Virus record (IMG/VR): IMGVR_UViG_3300048590_000075
Location: 1 to 53,153 of that record
DNA: 53,153 bases
Strand: one strand, 5' to 3'
DNA from: a virus
Shown here: in pieces, positions 8,056-16,294 of the stretch
Layout: every line of letters begins with the position of its first letter
How positions within the stretch are numbered: the stretch's first letter is position 1
Notes under the pieces: model-generated
Database searches by the model: none
What the model saw: the letters and a program-made list of their open reading frames with translations, nothing else
Told to the model about the DNA's origin: nothing
Program-made: the position numbers and the translations under genes

Positions 8056-9027
8056 TCAGCGAGATGCCAGCTTCTCCTGGGCATCGTAGAGTGTGCGAAG
8101 GCGTTCTTGTGCCTTCGCGTCCTTGTTGTAGGCGGCGCGATCTTCGCGCATGTATTTCTCGATCTTGGCGACCTCTTCGGCCACGCTGTCCGCCTGCGAG
8201 CCGCCGCCCGCTGGGGCCACGAATCCGGCCGGGTTTTCCCGGTTGGCCATGTCCGCCATCCAGCGCAGGAACGCCGGGTTGTCGCCGAGCAACCGGCCGT
8301 CCGGTGTGCGCGCACCGCGCAGCATGTCTCCGAGCGTCACATCAGCGCCGGACTCGTCCTTGCCGACGACCGGCGCTGCGTCGAGGAAGTTCTTCACGGA
8401 ATTAAGCGTCATGCGGTAGTCGCCGCCGAACTCGCCGCGCAACTCATCCTCTGCCGCGACGCGAAATTCCTTGTCCGACTGCGCCGCGGCGGCGACCTTC
8501 GCCTCTTCGGTCTTGTAATACCAGTCGAGCGCCGCGCCGACGAAGGCCGGCGGCATGTTCGCGGCGTGCGCCGATTCAAGGAACGACCCGGCAATTTCCT
8601 TGTCAGCCTCGCCAATCACCAGCCCGTTCGGCAGGCTTTCAAGGTAGCCATCGGCCTTTTCCGGCACGCCGATCTGCTTGCGGTAAGCCGCCACGTCCTC
8701 CGGGCTTGCGTCCTTCGCCAGCGCTGGTTGCGCATGGCCGGCCGAAATCTTCTTCTGTGCCTCGCGCAAAGCCTTTGCCACGTCCAGAGGCGACTTGTAG
8801 CGGTCGAGCGACTTCATCGCGTCCTTGTCGTCGCCGGCCATGCGGGTGCGCCAGTCGGCGGGCCAGTCGGCCGGCGCAGCGGCTGGCTTGTCGCCACCGC
8901 CACCATCCGCCAGCGACTTGCCAGCACCCGCCGGTGCGGCACCATCGGCAGGTGCGGCAGGCTCACTCTTCGGTGCATCCGACGGGTTTCCGCCATCAAG
9001 CGGCGCGTCGATCACGTCATCGGGCAT
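8056..9027 (-). CDS. Capsid scaffold protein
   Basis: 323 residues, acidic, Ala/Asp/Glu-rich and mostly predicted helix, with a Pro/Ala/Gly-rich disordered first 80 residues and a charged C-terminal coiled-coil stretch (QADSVAEEVAKIEKYMREDR...). The middle has ASPEDVAAYRKQIGVPEKADGY, a segment common in scaffolds of podo- and siphoviruses. It lies between portal and capsid genes. It should nucleate the procapsid and then leave. The start at 9027 overlaps the preceding gene by 11 bases. Confidence 0.85.
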   Translation of the reverse strand: MPDDVIDAPLDGGNPSDAPKSEPAAPADGAAPAGAGKSLADGGGGDKPAAAPADWPADWRTRMAGDDKDAMKSLDRYKSPLDVAKALREAQKKISAGHAQPALAKDASPEDVAAYRKQIGVPEKADGYLESLPNGLVIGEADKEIAGSFLESAHAANMPPAFVGAALDWYYKTEEAKVAAAAQSDKEFRVAAEDELRGEFGGDYRMTLNSVKNFLDAAPVVGKDESGADVTLGDMLRGARTPDGRLLGDNPAFLRWMADMANRENPAGFVAPAGGGSQADSVAEEVAKIEKYMREDRAAYNKDAKAQERLRTLYDAQEKLASR

Positions 9028-9310
9028 TCTGCTTCCTCATTTCAGCCACCAGTCGCGGCGGCAGGTTGACCATCTTGACGACCTGAAGTCCGACGAAGCG
9101 CCGACCCTCTCCGAATGCCGTCTCTCTCTCGCCCCCGTCGCTGTCCGAGCGGAAGGAAAGCTCATAGGTGCCGGCGGCCGTCGTGATCAGCCAGTCCAGC
9201 GCCAGCTTCTGTTGAATATCGTTGGCGGTTCCCGTCGCCAGCGACTTGAACGCCAGCACGACTGCCTCGCTGTAGTCCACCGGCTTCCATGCCGGATCGC
9301 GCGGTTTCAT
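9017..9310 (-). CDS. Bbp19-like virion-region protein
   Basis: 97 residues. The pattern DYSEAVVLAFKSLATGTANDIQQKLALDWLI, then RETAFGEGRRFVGLQVVKMVNL, resembles the small conserved protein called Bbp19 in Bordetella phage BPP-1, found between portal and scaffold in this phage group. Function is not known; a small helical assembly factor is likely. It overlaps the portal stop (ATGA at 9307-9310) and the scaffold start. Confidence 0.7.
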   Translation of the reverse strand: MKPRDPAWKPVDYSEAVVLAFKSLATGTANDIQQKLALDWLITTAAGTYELSFRSDSDGGERETAFGEGRRFVGLQVVKMVNLPPRLVAEMRKQNAR

Positions 9311-10932
9311 GCCGCGAACGCCTTGGCGGCCACGCCGAGCTTCTGAGCCACGTCTGCGCCTTGCTGCATCCCGGCCAGCGCCTGCGAGGCGTCCTGTGCC
9401 TGAGCGTCACGGTCCATCGCCGCCGCCACCGCATCCTCGCTGCGCATCCATGCCTGCGGCGTGCCGGAGCCGGAGAGCGCATCCCGAAGCGCCACACCGA
9501 AGTCCACCGCGTAGCGCGCGGCCGGATCGACCTCGACGGCTTGCGCGATCATCGCCTTCATCTCGAGGAATTGCTGGCCCTTCTCGCGTTCCGCCGCCTT
9601 CGCCAGCGGGCTTTCGAAGGCAAAGCGCACGTCCGAGCCTTGCAGGCTTTCGGGGATGCGATCCGCGCCGCCGAACGCGCCCTCGCGCAACAGCGTCTCG
9701 AATGTCATGTCGCAGAGCGCCGCGTTGTAGTCCTCTTCGATCGGCTCGAAGAGCGGCAGCGCCTGGCGGATGTATTCCTGCACCCGTTGCCCAACCTCAT
9801 AGGCCGTCATTTCCGGGCCACCGACCGGCGGAAGCGCCAATTGGTTGATGTAGAACGCCTCGCGGATTTGCGCCGCGATCCGATCCGACATCTCGAAACC
9901 GTAGGGCAGGCCTGACTTGTCCTGCATCATCGGCCGAAGCACTTCACCGAGCCGCTCGTCATATTCCGCGTCGATGGCCGTAAAGCCACCCGCGTAGATG
10001 TTGAGATCGCCGCGGATCGCCTCCGACACGCCGATCATCGGCGGGTTTGCAGCCCGCTCGCCGGCGTCCAGCAGCGTCAGCGTCATCGCCTGAATGAGCC
10101 GCGCGTCAGGGATCGCCACCACGGTTGCCGGCGAATAGGGATACTGCGAGCCGGAGACCGTTGCCCATCGCGGGATCACATAGCGCCGCGTCCACGATCC
10201 GACATCCTCCATGATGTGATCGTTGTCGCAGTCGATATAGAGCGACACCCACGGCTGGCGCCACGCCTTCGTGCCGTATTCATCGGCGCGAACGACGATA
10301 TGGCGCACCGCGACCCGCTCATTCGGCTCCCTGTCAAGCCGTTCCGTCACCTTCGCATGGACCTTGCCGGGGAAGAACCGGCAGAGTTGCGAGACCGTGG
10401 GCTTCCAGTTGCGATGCACGCCGCAGATTTGGCCGTAGGTGTCCTCTTCCCACGCCACGTCGCGCAGGTGCCAGTTGCGATAGAGGAGCGCCGTGTCGCG
10501 GCGGTTGACCTCGACCGAAATGACGCCGCCGCCGAAGGCCGAGAAGTCGTGATCCGTCTCCTTCGTCGCCCGCGTCAGCATCGCCTTGTGATCATACATC
10601 GCCCGGCGCATGACGCTGGCGCTCCATTCGAGCCACAGCTTGGCCTCATGGTCCTCGCGCTCTTCGCGGTCGGCCCGGACGGCAAACCAGTTGCGCCCCT
10701 TCGGACGCAGCATCGAGCCGATGGAATTGCCCAAGTCGCGCCGCACCATCACAGGATAGCCTGTCATCAGATGACCGGCGAAGTCATCGCCCACGTCGCG
10801 CGCTACGGTGAAGTCCGCCCGCTCTGGATAGAAATTCTCGGCGATGTCCTGATTGCGCCGGTCGAAAGACGTCTTGGCCGAGAATAGCCGGTCCCCGCGC
10901 TCCTTCAGCGACTTGGCGTCGGTGTGCAGCAT
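9307..10932 (-). CDS. Head-tail connector / portal protein (T7 gp8-like)
   Basis: 541 residues, the usual length for podoviral portals. The N-terminus shows the family pattern ERGDRLFSAKTSFDRRNQDIAENFYPERADF, followed by the clip and stem region with GNSIGSMLRPKGRNWFAVRA and a C-terminal helical crown with Gln/Ala-rich repeats. It should form the 12-fold ring through which DNA is packaged and ejected. ATG 10932 shares bases with the TAA stop of the 57-residue gene upstream (TAATG). It lies two genes after the large terminase. Confidence 0.9.
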   Translation of the reverse strand: MLHTDAKSLKERGDRLFSAKTSFDRRNQDIAENFYPERADFTVARDVGDDFAGHLMTGYPVMVRRDLGNSIGSMLRPKGRNWFAVRADREEREDHEAKLWLEWSASVMRRAMYDHKAMLTRATKETDHDFSAFGGGVISVEVNRRDTALLYRNWHLRDVAWEEDTYGQICGVHRNWKPTVSQLCRFFPGKVHAKVTERLDREPNERVAVRHIVVRADEYGTKAWRQPWVSLYIDCDNDHIMEDVGSWTRRYVIPRWATVSGSQYPYSPATVVAIPDARLIQAMTLTLLDAGERAANPPMIGVSEAIRGDLNIYAGGFTAIDAEYDERLGEVLRPMMQDKSGLPYGFEMSDRIAAQIREAFYINQLALPPVGGPEMTAYEVGQRVQEYIRQALPLFEPIEEDYNAALCDMTFETLLREGAFGGADRIPESLQGSDVRFAFESPLAKAAEREKGQQFLEMKAMIAQAVEVDPAARYAVDFGVALRDALSGSGTPQAWMRSEDAVAAAMDRDAQAQDASQALAGMQQGADVAQKLGVAAKAFAA

Positions 10933-11105
10933 TACGCGCCCAGCGTCTCGCGCCCGGCGCCGGTCAGCACCGTCGAAGCCGAGCCAGACGATCGCGTCTC
11001 CTGCGCCACGACACGCTTGCGCGCCGCCGTCAGGGCCTTTTCATCCGGCAGCGGAGTCGGCGGTTCGATCTTCGGCATCTTCGGCTTGGAAAACAGCCCG
11101 CTCAT
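10932..11105 (-). CDS. Small conserved protein between terminase and portal
   Basis: 57 residues, beginning MSGLFSKPKMPKIEPPTPLP and ending STVLTGAGRETLGA. A Pro-rich start and a GSASTVLTGAG-type tail are seen in many short proteins in the same position in T7-like and BPP-1-like phages; function is unknown, although the tail resembles peptides that dock on portal or terminase. The gene starts 13 bases after the large terminase stop with a purine-rich ribosome site and ends TAATG on the portal start. Confidence 0.75.
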   Translation of the reverse strand: MSGLFSKPKMPKIEPPTPLPDEKALTAARKRVVAQETRSSGSASTVLTGAGRETLGA

Positions 11106-11117
11106 GTCTCGCCCTTC

Positions 11118-12719
11118 CTATCGCTTCAGCCGCGCCGAGGCCCGGCCCATGTTTACCGTCACCGACGATCCGCTGCGCTTCGCCGCCGCGTAGCCGCGCC
11201 ACTCGTTGCCGTGCGTCATCAGCTTCGGCCCGTAGGCGTTGGCCATGATCACCGCATCTCCCCGGTCTGGCGAGCGGCCGAGCTTGGCCACCAGGTCGAC
11301 CTTTGGCGTCACCTTGATCCCGGAGGACGTGACTTCAAACCGCAGCGCCGTCAGGTCGGAGATCAGCACCGGATCATCCGGCAGGGCGATCCTCGCGCCG
11401 CCGTCCTGCGCCGGATCAAGCGCTTCACGCAGCCGCCACGCATCCTCGGCCCGTTTGTTGAAGAAGCCGAATTGCTGGTCCACCGTGCGCCGCACCGACT
11501 TCTCCGCGCCCTTGTGCCCGATCAGAGGCGCGATCGCGTTGTCCTTGAGCCGCATGTAGGTAGCGCCGCCATAGCCGCCGCCCATGTCCACCACGACCGT
11601 GGCGCCGTTGCGCCGCGCCGCGATGATCAGTCCGGCGACCTCGTTGCCGGTGGGCGTCTCCACCCCCGCCACCACCTGCAGCGGCGCGAACCACGCGTCA
11701 TAGCGCGCCGATATCGTGGTGTTGTCAGCCCCGCCCTGCGCCACGTCCGCGGCGATCGTGGACATGGGCGCATGTTCCGGCGGCTCTGGCGTCCACCGCG
11801 CCTGCGCCTCGCGCAGCCATGCCGTCGGAAAGACCTGAAAGGCGTCGTCCTGCCGCCCGACCATGAAATTGCCGTCGCGGATCGCCGAGCGGTATGGCTC
11901 GGGAAGCGCGTCGAGCTGCTTCTGGTAGTCGTCCGTCTCGATGAACGGGTTGTCGGTCAGCCGCGACGGAATGAATGTCCGCGATGTCGGGATGAACACG
12001 TCGCCGTCGCGCTGCACCGGATCCGGACCATCAACCTCCAGGTCTTTCGACGTGTAGCCGTCCGCCACAGTGATGAACCAGCGCAACTCGCCCGGCCTGG
12101 CCGGCTTCGGATGCGTCAGGTCGAGCCACGGCCGAAACATGCCGACGATCCATTCGCCCTCGGACGTGACCGGCGGGTTTGTCGCCAGCACCGTCCGCGT
12201 CCGCTGGCCCTCCTTTACCGTGCGGACCCATCCCATGAGGAACCGCACCTGCGTTTCGCCGAACTGCGTTGCCTCATCCAGCCCGAGCAGATCGCGCGCC
12301 CGGCCCTGGTATTTCATTTCGTCGCCGTGGTCCTTGGCAGCGCCGAACGTGATGATCCGGCCTTCGGGGGTCCGCAGCGTCGGCGGCGCCTTGCCGGAAA
12401 AGCCGTCGCGCGAGCCGTAAATGCGCAGCAAGTCCTCGATGAGCCCGCCGCCGCCCTCGAGATCGACACCATTGCGCCGCATCAGCAGCGACTGATGATG
12501 CTCCTCCAATGCCAGACCGCAGAGCAGGCCGGACTTGCCGCCACCCGCCTCGCCGCCGAATAGCAGCACGTCGGCCTTGGAAAACCACGCGGCCGTCTGC
12601 GGCCCCGGCGACGGAATGAACTTGCGTCGCGCGAACCGCTCGGCCGCCAGATTCTCCAATTCCATGCGGCTGGCCTGCGGCAGCCCCTCGACCGCCGCCA
12701 GAACTTCCCGGAGGTTCAC
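11118..12719 (-). CDS. Terminase large subunit
   Basis: 533 residues from the GTG start at 12719, chosen because GTGA overlaps the upstream stop and because the residues before it are a shadow of the upstream gene. The ATPase shows Walker A GGEAGGGKS near residue 59, Walker B LLGLDEATQ and coupling motif LATNPP. The C-terminal nuclease has acidic residues in IAADVAQGGADN and VVVDMGGGYG. The enzyme cuts and pumps concatemeric DNA into the procapsid. The genome ends appear permuted, which would fit headful packaging, but the packaging mode cannot be read from the sequence alone. Confidence 0.93.
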   Translation of the reverse strand: MNLREVLAAVEGLPQASRMELENLAAERFARRKFIPSPGPQTAAWFSKADVLLFGGEAGGGKSGLLCGLALEEHHQSLLMRRNGVDLEGGGGLIEDLLRIYGSRDGFSGKAPPTLRTPEGRIITFGAAKDHGDEMKYQGRARDLLGLDEATQFGETQVRFLMGWVRTVKEGQRTRTVLATNPPVTSEGEWIVGMFRPWLDLTHPKPARPGELRWFITVADGYTSKDLEVDGPDPVQRDGDVFIPTSRTFIPSRLTDNPFIETDDYQKQLDALPEPYRSAIRDGNFMVGRQDDAFQVFPTAWLREAQARWTPEPPEHAPMSTIAADVAQGGADNTTISARYDAWFAPLQVVAGVETPTGNEVAGLIIAARRNGATVVVDMGGGYGGATYMRLKDNAIAPLIGHKGAEKSVRRTVDQQFGFFNKRAEDAWRLREALDPAQDGGARIALPDDPVLISDLTALRFEVTSSGIKVTPKVDLVAKLGRSPDRGDAVIMANAYGPKLMTHGNEWRGYAAAKRSGSSVTVNMGRASARLKR

Positions 12720-13099
12720 TTTCCGCTCGGGTCCGCCAGCACGAGGATCAGCGTCCTGTCCGCCCCCTGCGCCACCGGACTTGCCGACGTGCCGGAGCGC
12801 ACCTTGAGATAGCGCAGCGCGCCAAACCACGCAGTCGGGCTGATCGCGACGAAAGCCGACGCCGCCGCCGTGATGGCAACCTCCGTGCCACCGCTGTCAA
12901 ACATCGGCACGAAATTCGTGCCGTCACGGGACGCGAGGAATGTCAGGGACGCGGTCGTCCACGAGTCGGGCATGTAGATGCCGGTCAGAACGCGACCGCC
13001 CATGTTGACAGATTCAGTCTGATCATCGTCCACCGCGATGACGAATTTCGCCTCGACTTCGTTCGAGATGTTGTGGACGGGGTTGAGGTTGTTTGTCAT
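12716..13099 (-). CDS. Small virion-region protein between terminase genes
   Basis: 127 residues, strand-rich and acidic, no Cys, with [21 protein letters not shown] and [19 protein letters not shown], a jelly-roll-like composition seen in minor head or decoration proteins. I do not recognise a named family. It sits between small and large terminase genes and overlaps both (ATGA at 13096-13099 and GTGA at 12716-12719), so its amount should follow terminase expression. Confidence 0.75.
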   Translation of the reverse strand: MTNNLNPVHNISNEVEAKFVIAVDDDQTESVNMGGRVLTGIYMPDSWTTASLTFLASRDGTNFVPMFDSGGTEVAITAAASAFVAISPTAWFGALRYLKVRSGTSASPVAQGADRTLILVLADPSGK

Positions 13100-13653
13100 T
13101 CGCCGTGATCCTTTATGCCCTGCGCCAGCAGAAACGCCACGCGGCGGGCCAGTTCCTTGTCGCTCAGCTTCACGTCATCGACCTCGATCGGGCCACCGTC
13201 ACGCCCCGTCAGTTCCGACCTGTCGGCAAGGCCGAGATCGCGGGCGATGATGTTGGCGTTGAGAAGGTCGGCCGACGCGCCCTCGAATTTCTGTTTTCGG
13301 ATGATCGCCTCGGCTCGCGTGATGACCCCAACCAAATCGGCCCGGAACTTCTCATGCCCTCTGGTTTTCCACCCGCGCCACGCCTCTTCCGTCACGTCCA
13401 GGAACAGACACAGCCCGCCGATGGTCATTGCCCGCATCTTGGCGACAGCTTTTTGCACGACGACGCCCTGATAGGCGAACGGCTTCATCTCGTAGAGCGG
13501 GTTTTCGGCGTTCCACTCGAAATATTCGACGCAGGCGCTCCACAGATCATCGGCCGTCTCGAACTTCGGCGCGATCCCGTGCGAGCTTCGCGCCTCCCAG
13601 AAGCGGTTTCCCGGCAGGAAGCGCCCGGTTGTGGCGTCCCGGTCGTCGCTCAT
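13096..13653 (-). CDS. Terminase small subunit (P22 gp3-like DNA-packaging protein)
   Basis: 185 residues. The helical core [16 protein letters not shown], then [21 protein letters not shown] (helix-turn-helix-like) and [18 protein letters not shown] is characteristic of gp3-type small terminases, which recognise the packaging start and form a ring on the large subunit. It heads the late operon: a promoter-like element and a hairpin lie in the 230-bp gap upstream, and the large terminase follows after one small gene. Confidence 0.8.
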   Translation of the reverse strand: MSDDRDATTGRFLPGNRFWEARSSHGIAPKFETADDLWSACVEYFEWNAENPLYEMKPFAYQGVVVQKAVAKMRAMTIGGLCLFLDVTEEAWRGWKTRGHEKFRADLVGVITRAEAIIRKQKFEGASADLLNANIIARDLGLADRSELTGRDGGPIEVDDVKLSDKELARRVAFLLAQGIKDHGE

Positions 13654-13801
13654 GTGTTCGCCTCATGCTGTGGATAGCTGCGCGTTGGCCTGTCGCGCCC
13701 CAGTCGCGCGGTGCGCCGCACTTGTCGGGATGGGCCTTGTCGCCGATAGGGGCGCAGGTATCCGGGCCGACCGCCCTTGCCAGTCTCCCGGCGAATGAGA
13801 A

Positions 13802-13829
13802 ACGCCACCGTCCGGGAGGGAGGTGGCGT
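13802..13829 (-). terminator. Hairpin in front of the small terminase gene
   Basis: An 8-bp perfect stem, ACGCCACC paired with GGTGGCGT, with a 12-base loop. Read on the minus strand it is followed by TTTCTC, a short and imperfect U tract. It may end transcription arriving from the replication genes or act as an attenuator or mRNA end for the late operon. It lies just downstream of the promoter-like element at 13861-13888. Confidence 0.5.
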
Positions 13830-13860
13830 CTTTGCAGGGTATCGCCTGCGATTATGACCG

Positions 13861-13888
13861 AATGTACCCGGCCCGCGTGAAACGTCAA
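13861..13888 (-). promoter_or_regulatory. Candidate sigma-70-like promoter for the packaging genes
   Basis: On the minus strand TTGACG (13888-13883) and TACATT (13866-13861) are separated by 16 bases. The -35 box overlaps the stop codon of the 210-residue gene. The element reads toward the small terminase gene. Its leader would include the hairpin at 13802-13829 and two GGGTATC motifs at 13833-13845 and 13753-13764. Confidence 0.4.
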
Positions 13889-14517
13889 CCCCTATCCACC
13901 ACCTGCCGCATCGAGCGCATCGCAGCGACGAATGCGCTGCCCGTGGTGCTGAGCCGGCCGCCGATGACAAGCGCGCCGCATGTCTGGCGCGAGGCGCGCA
14001 TGATGAGGCTCGCGTCATGGGCGCCGAGTGCCTGCAATGCGCCCTGCCAGCGCATCCACAGTGACACCGCATCCCTGTCGCGCTCATCCTCGCTGCGGAT
14101 GTCCGGGCGGTCATCTGCGCGCGTCTCGAAACGCTCGGGAAGCATGTCGAGGCGGGCCACGTTGGCGAAACGGTGCCGGCCGATGATGCGCCGGAAATAC
14201 GTCTCGTCTGCCGCGTCGTAGCGGGCGAATACGTCCCAGAGCCTGGCAGCCTCATCCGCGTCCCGTGCGCCGAGGTGGATGGCCTGGCCGGCCGGGTCCG
14301 CGAGCATGACGCTGGCGGCGTCGACCTCGGGACCGAAATGCCGGGTGCGGGCGTTGAGCACGACGACGCGCGGGTCTTCGGCCGGCCGGCGCGTCGACTC
14401 CACGTAGCGCCCGTCGCGATGGCGCTTTGGTGTCTCTGCCAGCCCCGGCATGTCAGCGCCGCCATCCGCGGCACGCGCCCGCCGCAATGCCCGCTTTGCC
14501 CGCTTGCTGTATGCCAT
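13885..14517 (-). CDS. Unknown protein at the end of the replication operon
   Basis: 210 residues, basic at the N-terminus (KRAKRALRRARA) and rich in Arg, Asp and Ala after that, mostly predicted helix, with VVVLNARTRHFGPEVDAASVM near residue 50. The start at 14517 follows GGAGGCAGGAC, a strong ribosome site. The protein matches nothing I can name. Position just before the terminase genes is where some phages carry head completion or packaging accessory proteins. Confidence 0.7.
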   Translation of the reverse strand: MAYSKRAKRALRRARAADGGADMPGLAETPKRHRDGRYVESTRRPAEDPRVVVLNARTRHFGPEVDAASVMLADPAGQAIHLGARDADEAARLWDVFARYDAADETYFRRIIGRHRFANVARLDMLPERFETRADDRPDIRSEDERDRDAVSLWMRWQGALQALGAHDASLIMRASRQTCGALVIGGRLSTTGSAFVAAMRSMRQVVDRG

Positions 14518-14770
14518 GTCCTGCCTCCATGTCAGTTTCTGTCACCCACGCCAGAGGCGCTGTGCCCGTCTCGCGTTTTCCTGCCGTGGGTAGCCGCCAT
14601 GCCCGGCTTTCCGCCTGTAGCGCCGCCTGACGCGGTTTCCGCAGCCGCATCGCCCCCACCGCCGCACCAAGACGGCGGGGGCGGGCCACGACAGGGGCGT
14701 GATGGCCTTTCACGGTTGCCGGATGCGCTCCGGTGGGCGATGCCGCCTGCATGGCGGATGCGATGCTCAT
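14453..14770 (-). CDS. Possible small basic protein
   Basis: 105 residues from ATG 14770, which overlaps the upstream stop as ATGA, the junction used throughout this genome. The product is Arg/Ala-rich with no recognised motif, and its last 65 bases overlap the next gene. Without it a 250-bp gap would be left in an otherwise gap-free operon. Composition is close to that of chance ORFs in GC-rich DNA, so it stays uncertain. Confidence 0.4.
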   Translation of the reverse strand: MSIASAMQAASPTGAHPATVKGHHAPVVARPRRLGAAVGAMRLRKPRQAALQAESRAWRLPTAGKRETGTAPLAWVTETDMEAGHGIQQAGKAGIAAGACRGWRR

Positions 14771-15120
14771 GGCAGCCGCCACAGAGTGGTCCGGGCTATC
14801 ACACGGTCGCCGACAATGGCGCCCTCCGTCCGCATGATGCCGAGAAGTTTGCCAAGCGCCGGACCAGGCAGTCGCACATGCCCGGCCATGTCGCCGAAAT
14901 ACATCGGCCCCTCGGCCAGGAGGCGCAGAATGGCGGCGCGGGCCACGTCATAGACACCCCCTGTGTATGGGGCGTTGACGTAGCCATTCCGCGGCGTCTC
15001 GGGCCGCTTGCGCTCGCGCTTCACCACCGCCAGCATTTCCCGGCCGATGGCAGCCTCAAGGCCGGGCGTCATGGCGCCGAGCCGGAATGCGTTGCCGATG
15101 ATCCGCGTGTGAATGCTCAT
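14767..15120 (-). CDS. Winged-helix-like small protein
   Basis: 117 residues from ATG 15120, chosen for the ATGA overlap with the upstream stop. The C-terminal 65 residues (VYDVARAAILRLLAEGPMYFGDMAGHVRLPGPALGKLLGIMRTEGAI) have the helix-turn-helix and wing pattern of a winged-helix fold. It could bind DNA in replication control, but no family is recognised. It is the second gene after the primase. Confidence 0.65.
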   Translation of the reverse strand: MSIHTRIIGNAFRLGAMTPGLEAAIGREMLAVVKRERKRPETPRNGYVNAPYTGGVYDVARAAILRLLAEGPMYFGDMAGHVRLPGPALGKLLGIMRTEGAIVGDRVIARTTLWRLP

Positions 15121-15362
15121 GCCTGTCCCTCCATTGCCACTGTCTCGCTCGCATTCACCGGGCGCCACGGCCACGGCTCGCCCGCCTCGATAGCCCGCCG
15201 CCGCAGCTCCCGCGCCTGTGCCCGCGTCCCGCTCCACGCATAGGCCGGGTCTTTCGCCACGCCGCGTCCCGAGAGGTGCAGCCGCGCGCCGGTCGCTGGA
15301 TCCACGAGGCGAATTTCCGGCGCCCATGACGTGCGCCAGTGCCTGGGGGTGAGGACGCTCAT
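15117..15362 (-). CDS. Unknown small protein after primase
   Basis: 81 residues from ATG 15362, which overlaps the primase stop (ATGA). Tryptophan-rich (PRHWRTSWAPEIRL, EPWPWRPVN) with a basic helix RAQARELRRRAI in between. No family recognised. It is linked by overlaps to both neighbours and so is probably translated together with the primase. Confidence 0.65.
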   Translation of the reverse strand: MSVLTPRHWRTSWAPEIRLVDPATGARLHLSGRGVAKDPAYAWSGTRAQARELRRRAIEAGEPWPWRPVNASETVAMEGQA

Positions 15363-16294
15363 GCCTGCCGCCTCCGCCGACGCTGCCACACGTCATTCCA
15401 GTCCTCGCCTGCCACGTCAGGGATATGCACCGTCACCCGCGCCTTGCCCGAGAGGCTGTAGGCCAGCCCGTAGGCCGCCGCCTGCCCGGCAAAGCCCGCG
15501 TCATTGTCGCCGAAGATCGCCACTTCGTCGCAGCCATCCGGCGGCGTCCACTTGCGCAGCATCGGCGCATTGAGCGCCGCCCACACCGGCATGTCGTAGA
15601 GCGCGGATGCACTCATTGCCGTCTCGATACCCTCGGCAATGCCGAGCGGCCCGCCGCTGTAGTCGCTGAGCATGACGCAGGCGCCATCGGGCAGCGTCCC
15701 CGGCATGAGCTTGCGCGGCGCGGCCATTTCCGCCTTGCCAGAGCCATCCGGCTTGAGGAATGTCCGGTGCATGGACACCGGCTTGTCCTGACCGGCAACG
15801 CCCACCATCGCCACCATGCACGGCCGCACCCCGCCATCGCCGTCGCGCAGCCGCGCGGCAAAGCGCAGCGCCGCAGGGTAGAGCATTTCCTCGACACCCC
15901 GGCTGGCGAGATAGCGATGCGCCAGATCGCCGGGCTGCACCGGCACCGTCGCCCGCCACGTGTCGCGCAGCAGATCGCGCGTCTCATCCGGCGTCCGCGC
16001 GGCCTTCGCCGCCTCGAATTTGACGTTGCCGACCATGCCGTCGATCAGCGCGGCGACCTCGGGAAACCCCTTGCCGGTGTATTTCTGCGCCAATGCCATG
16101 CCGTCGCCCGCGCCGCACTGGTTGCATATCCACGTGCCCCGGCCTTCCGTGTCGTCAAAGCGGAAGCGATCCGTGCCGCCGCAGATCGGGCATGGCCCAT
16201 GCCGGTTGCGCAGCGCGGTTTCGGGCAGGCCGAGTTGCAGGAGAATACCCCGCCACTTGCCGCGCGCCACATTCGTCGTCTTGTCGAAAAACAC
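15359..16294 (-). CDS. DNA primase with zinc-binding and Toprim domains
   Basis: 311 residues from a GTG at 16294 that overlaps the TAG stop of the helicase gene (TAGTG). Residues 20-60 form a primase zinc ribbon, CPICGGTDRFRF...WICNQCGAGDG. The Toprim-like part follows, with GIAEGIETAMSA and VAIFGDNDAG carrying the acidic metal-binding residues. It lacks a helicase domain, which is supplied by the separate upstream gene. It should lay RNA primers during phage replication by host polymerase. Confidence 0.88.
   Translation of the reverse strand: MFFDKTTNVARGKWRGILLQLGLPETALRNRHGPCPICGGTDRFRFDDTEGRGTWICNQCGAGDGMALAQKYTGKGFPEVAALIDGMVGNVKFEAAKAARTPDETRDLLRDTWRATVPVQPGDLAHRYLASRGVEEMLYPAALRFAARLRDGDGGVRPCMVAMVGVAGQDKPVSMHRTFLKPDGSGKAEMAAPRKLMPGTLPDGACVMLSDYSGGPLGIAEGIETAMSASALYDMPVWAALNAPMLRKWTPPDGCDEVAIFGDNDAGFAGQAAAYGLAYSLSGKARVTVHIPDVAGEDWNDVWQRRRRRQA

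Noticed and set aside
13547-13888. 113-codon minus-strand frame in the leader of small terminase
   Set aside because: Half of it is a shadow of the small terminase gene, the rest is Arg/Gly-rich, and it would cover the hairpin and motif region.
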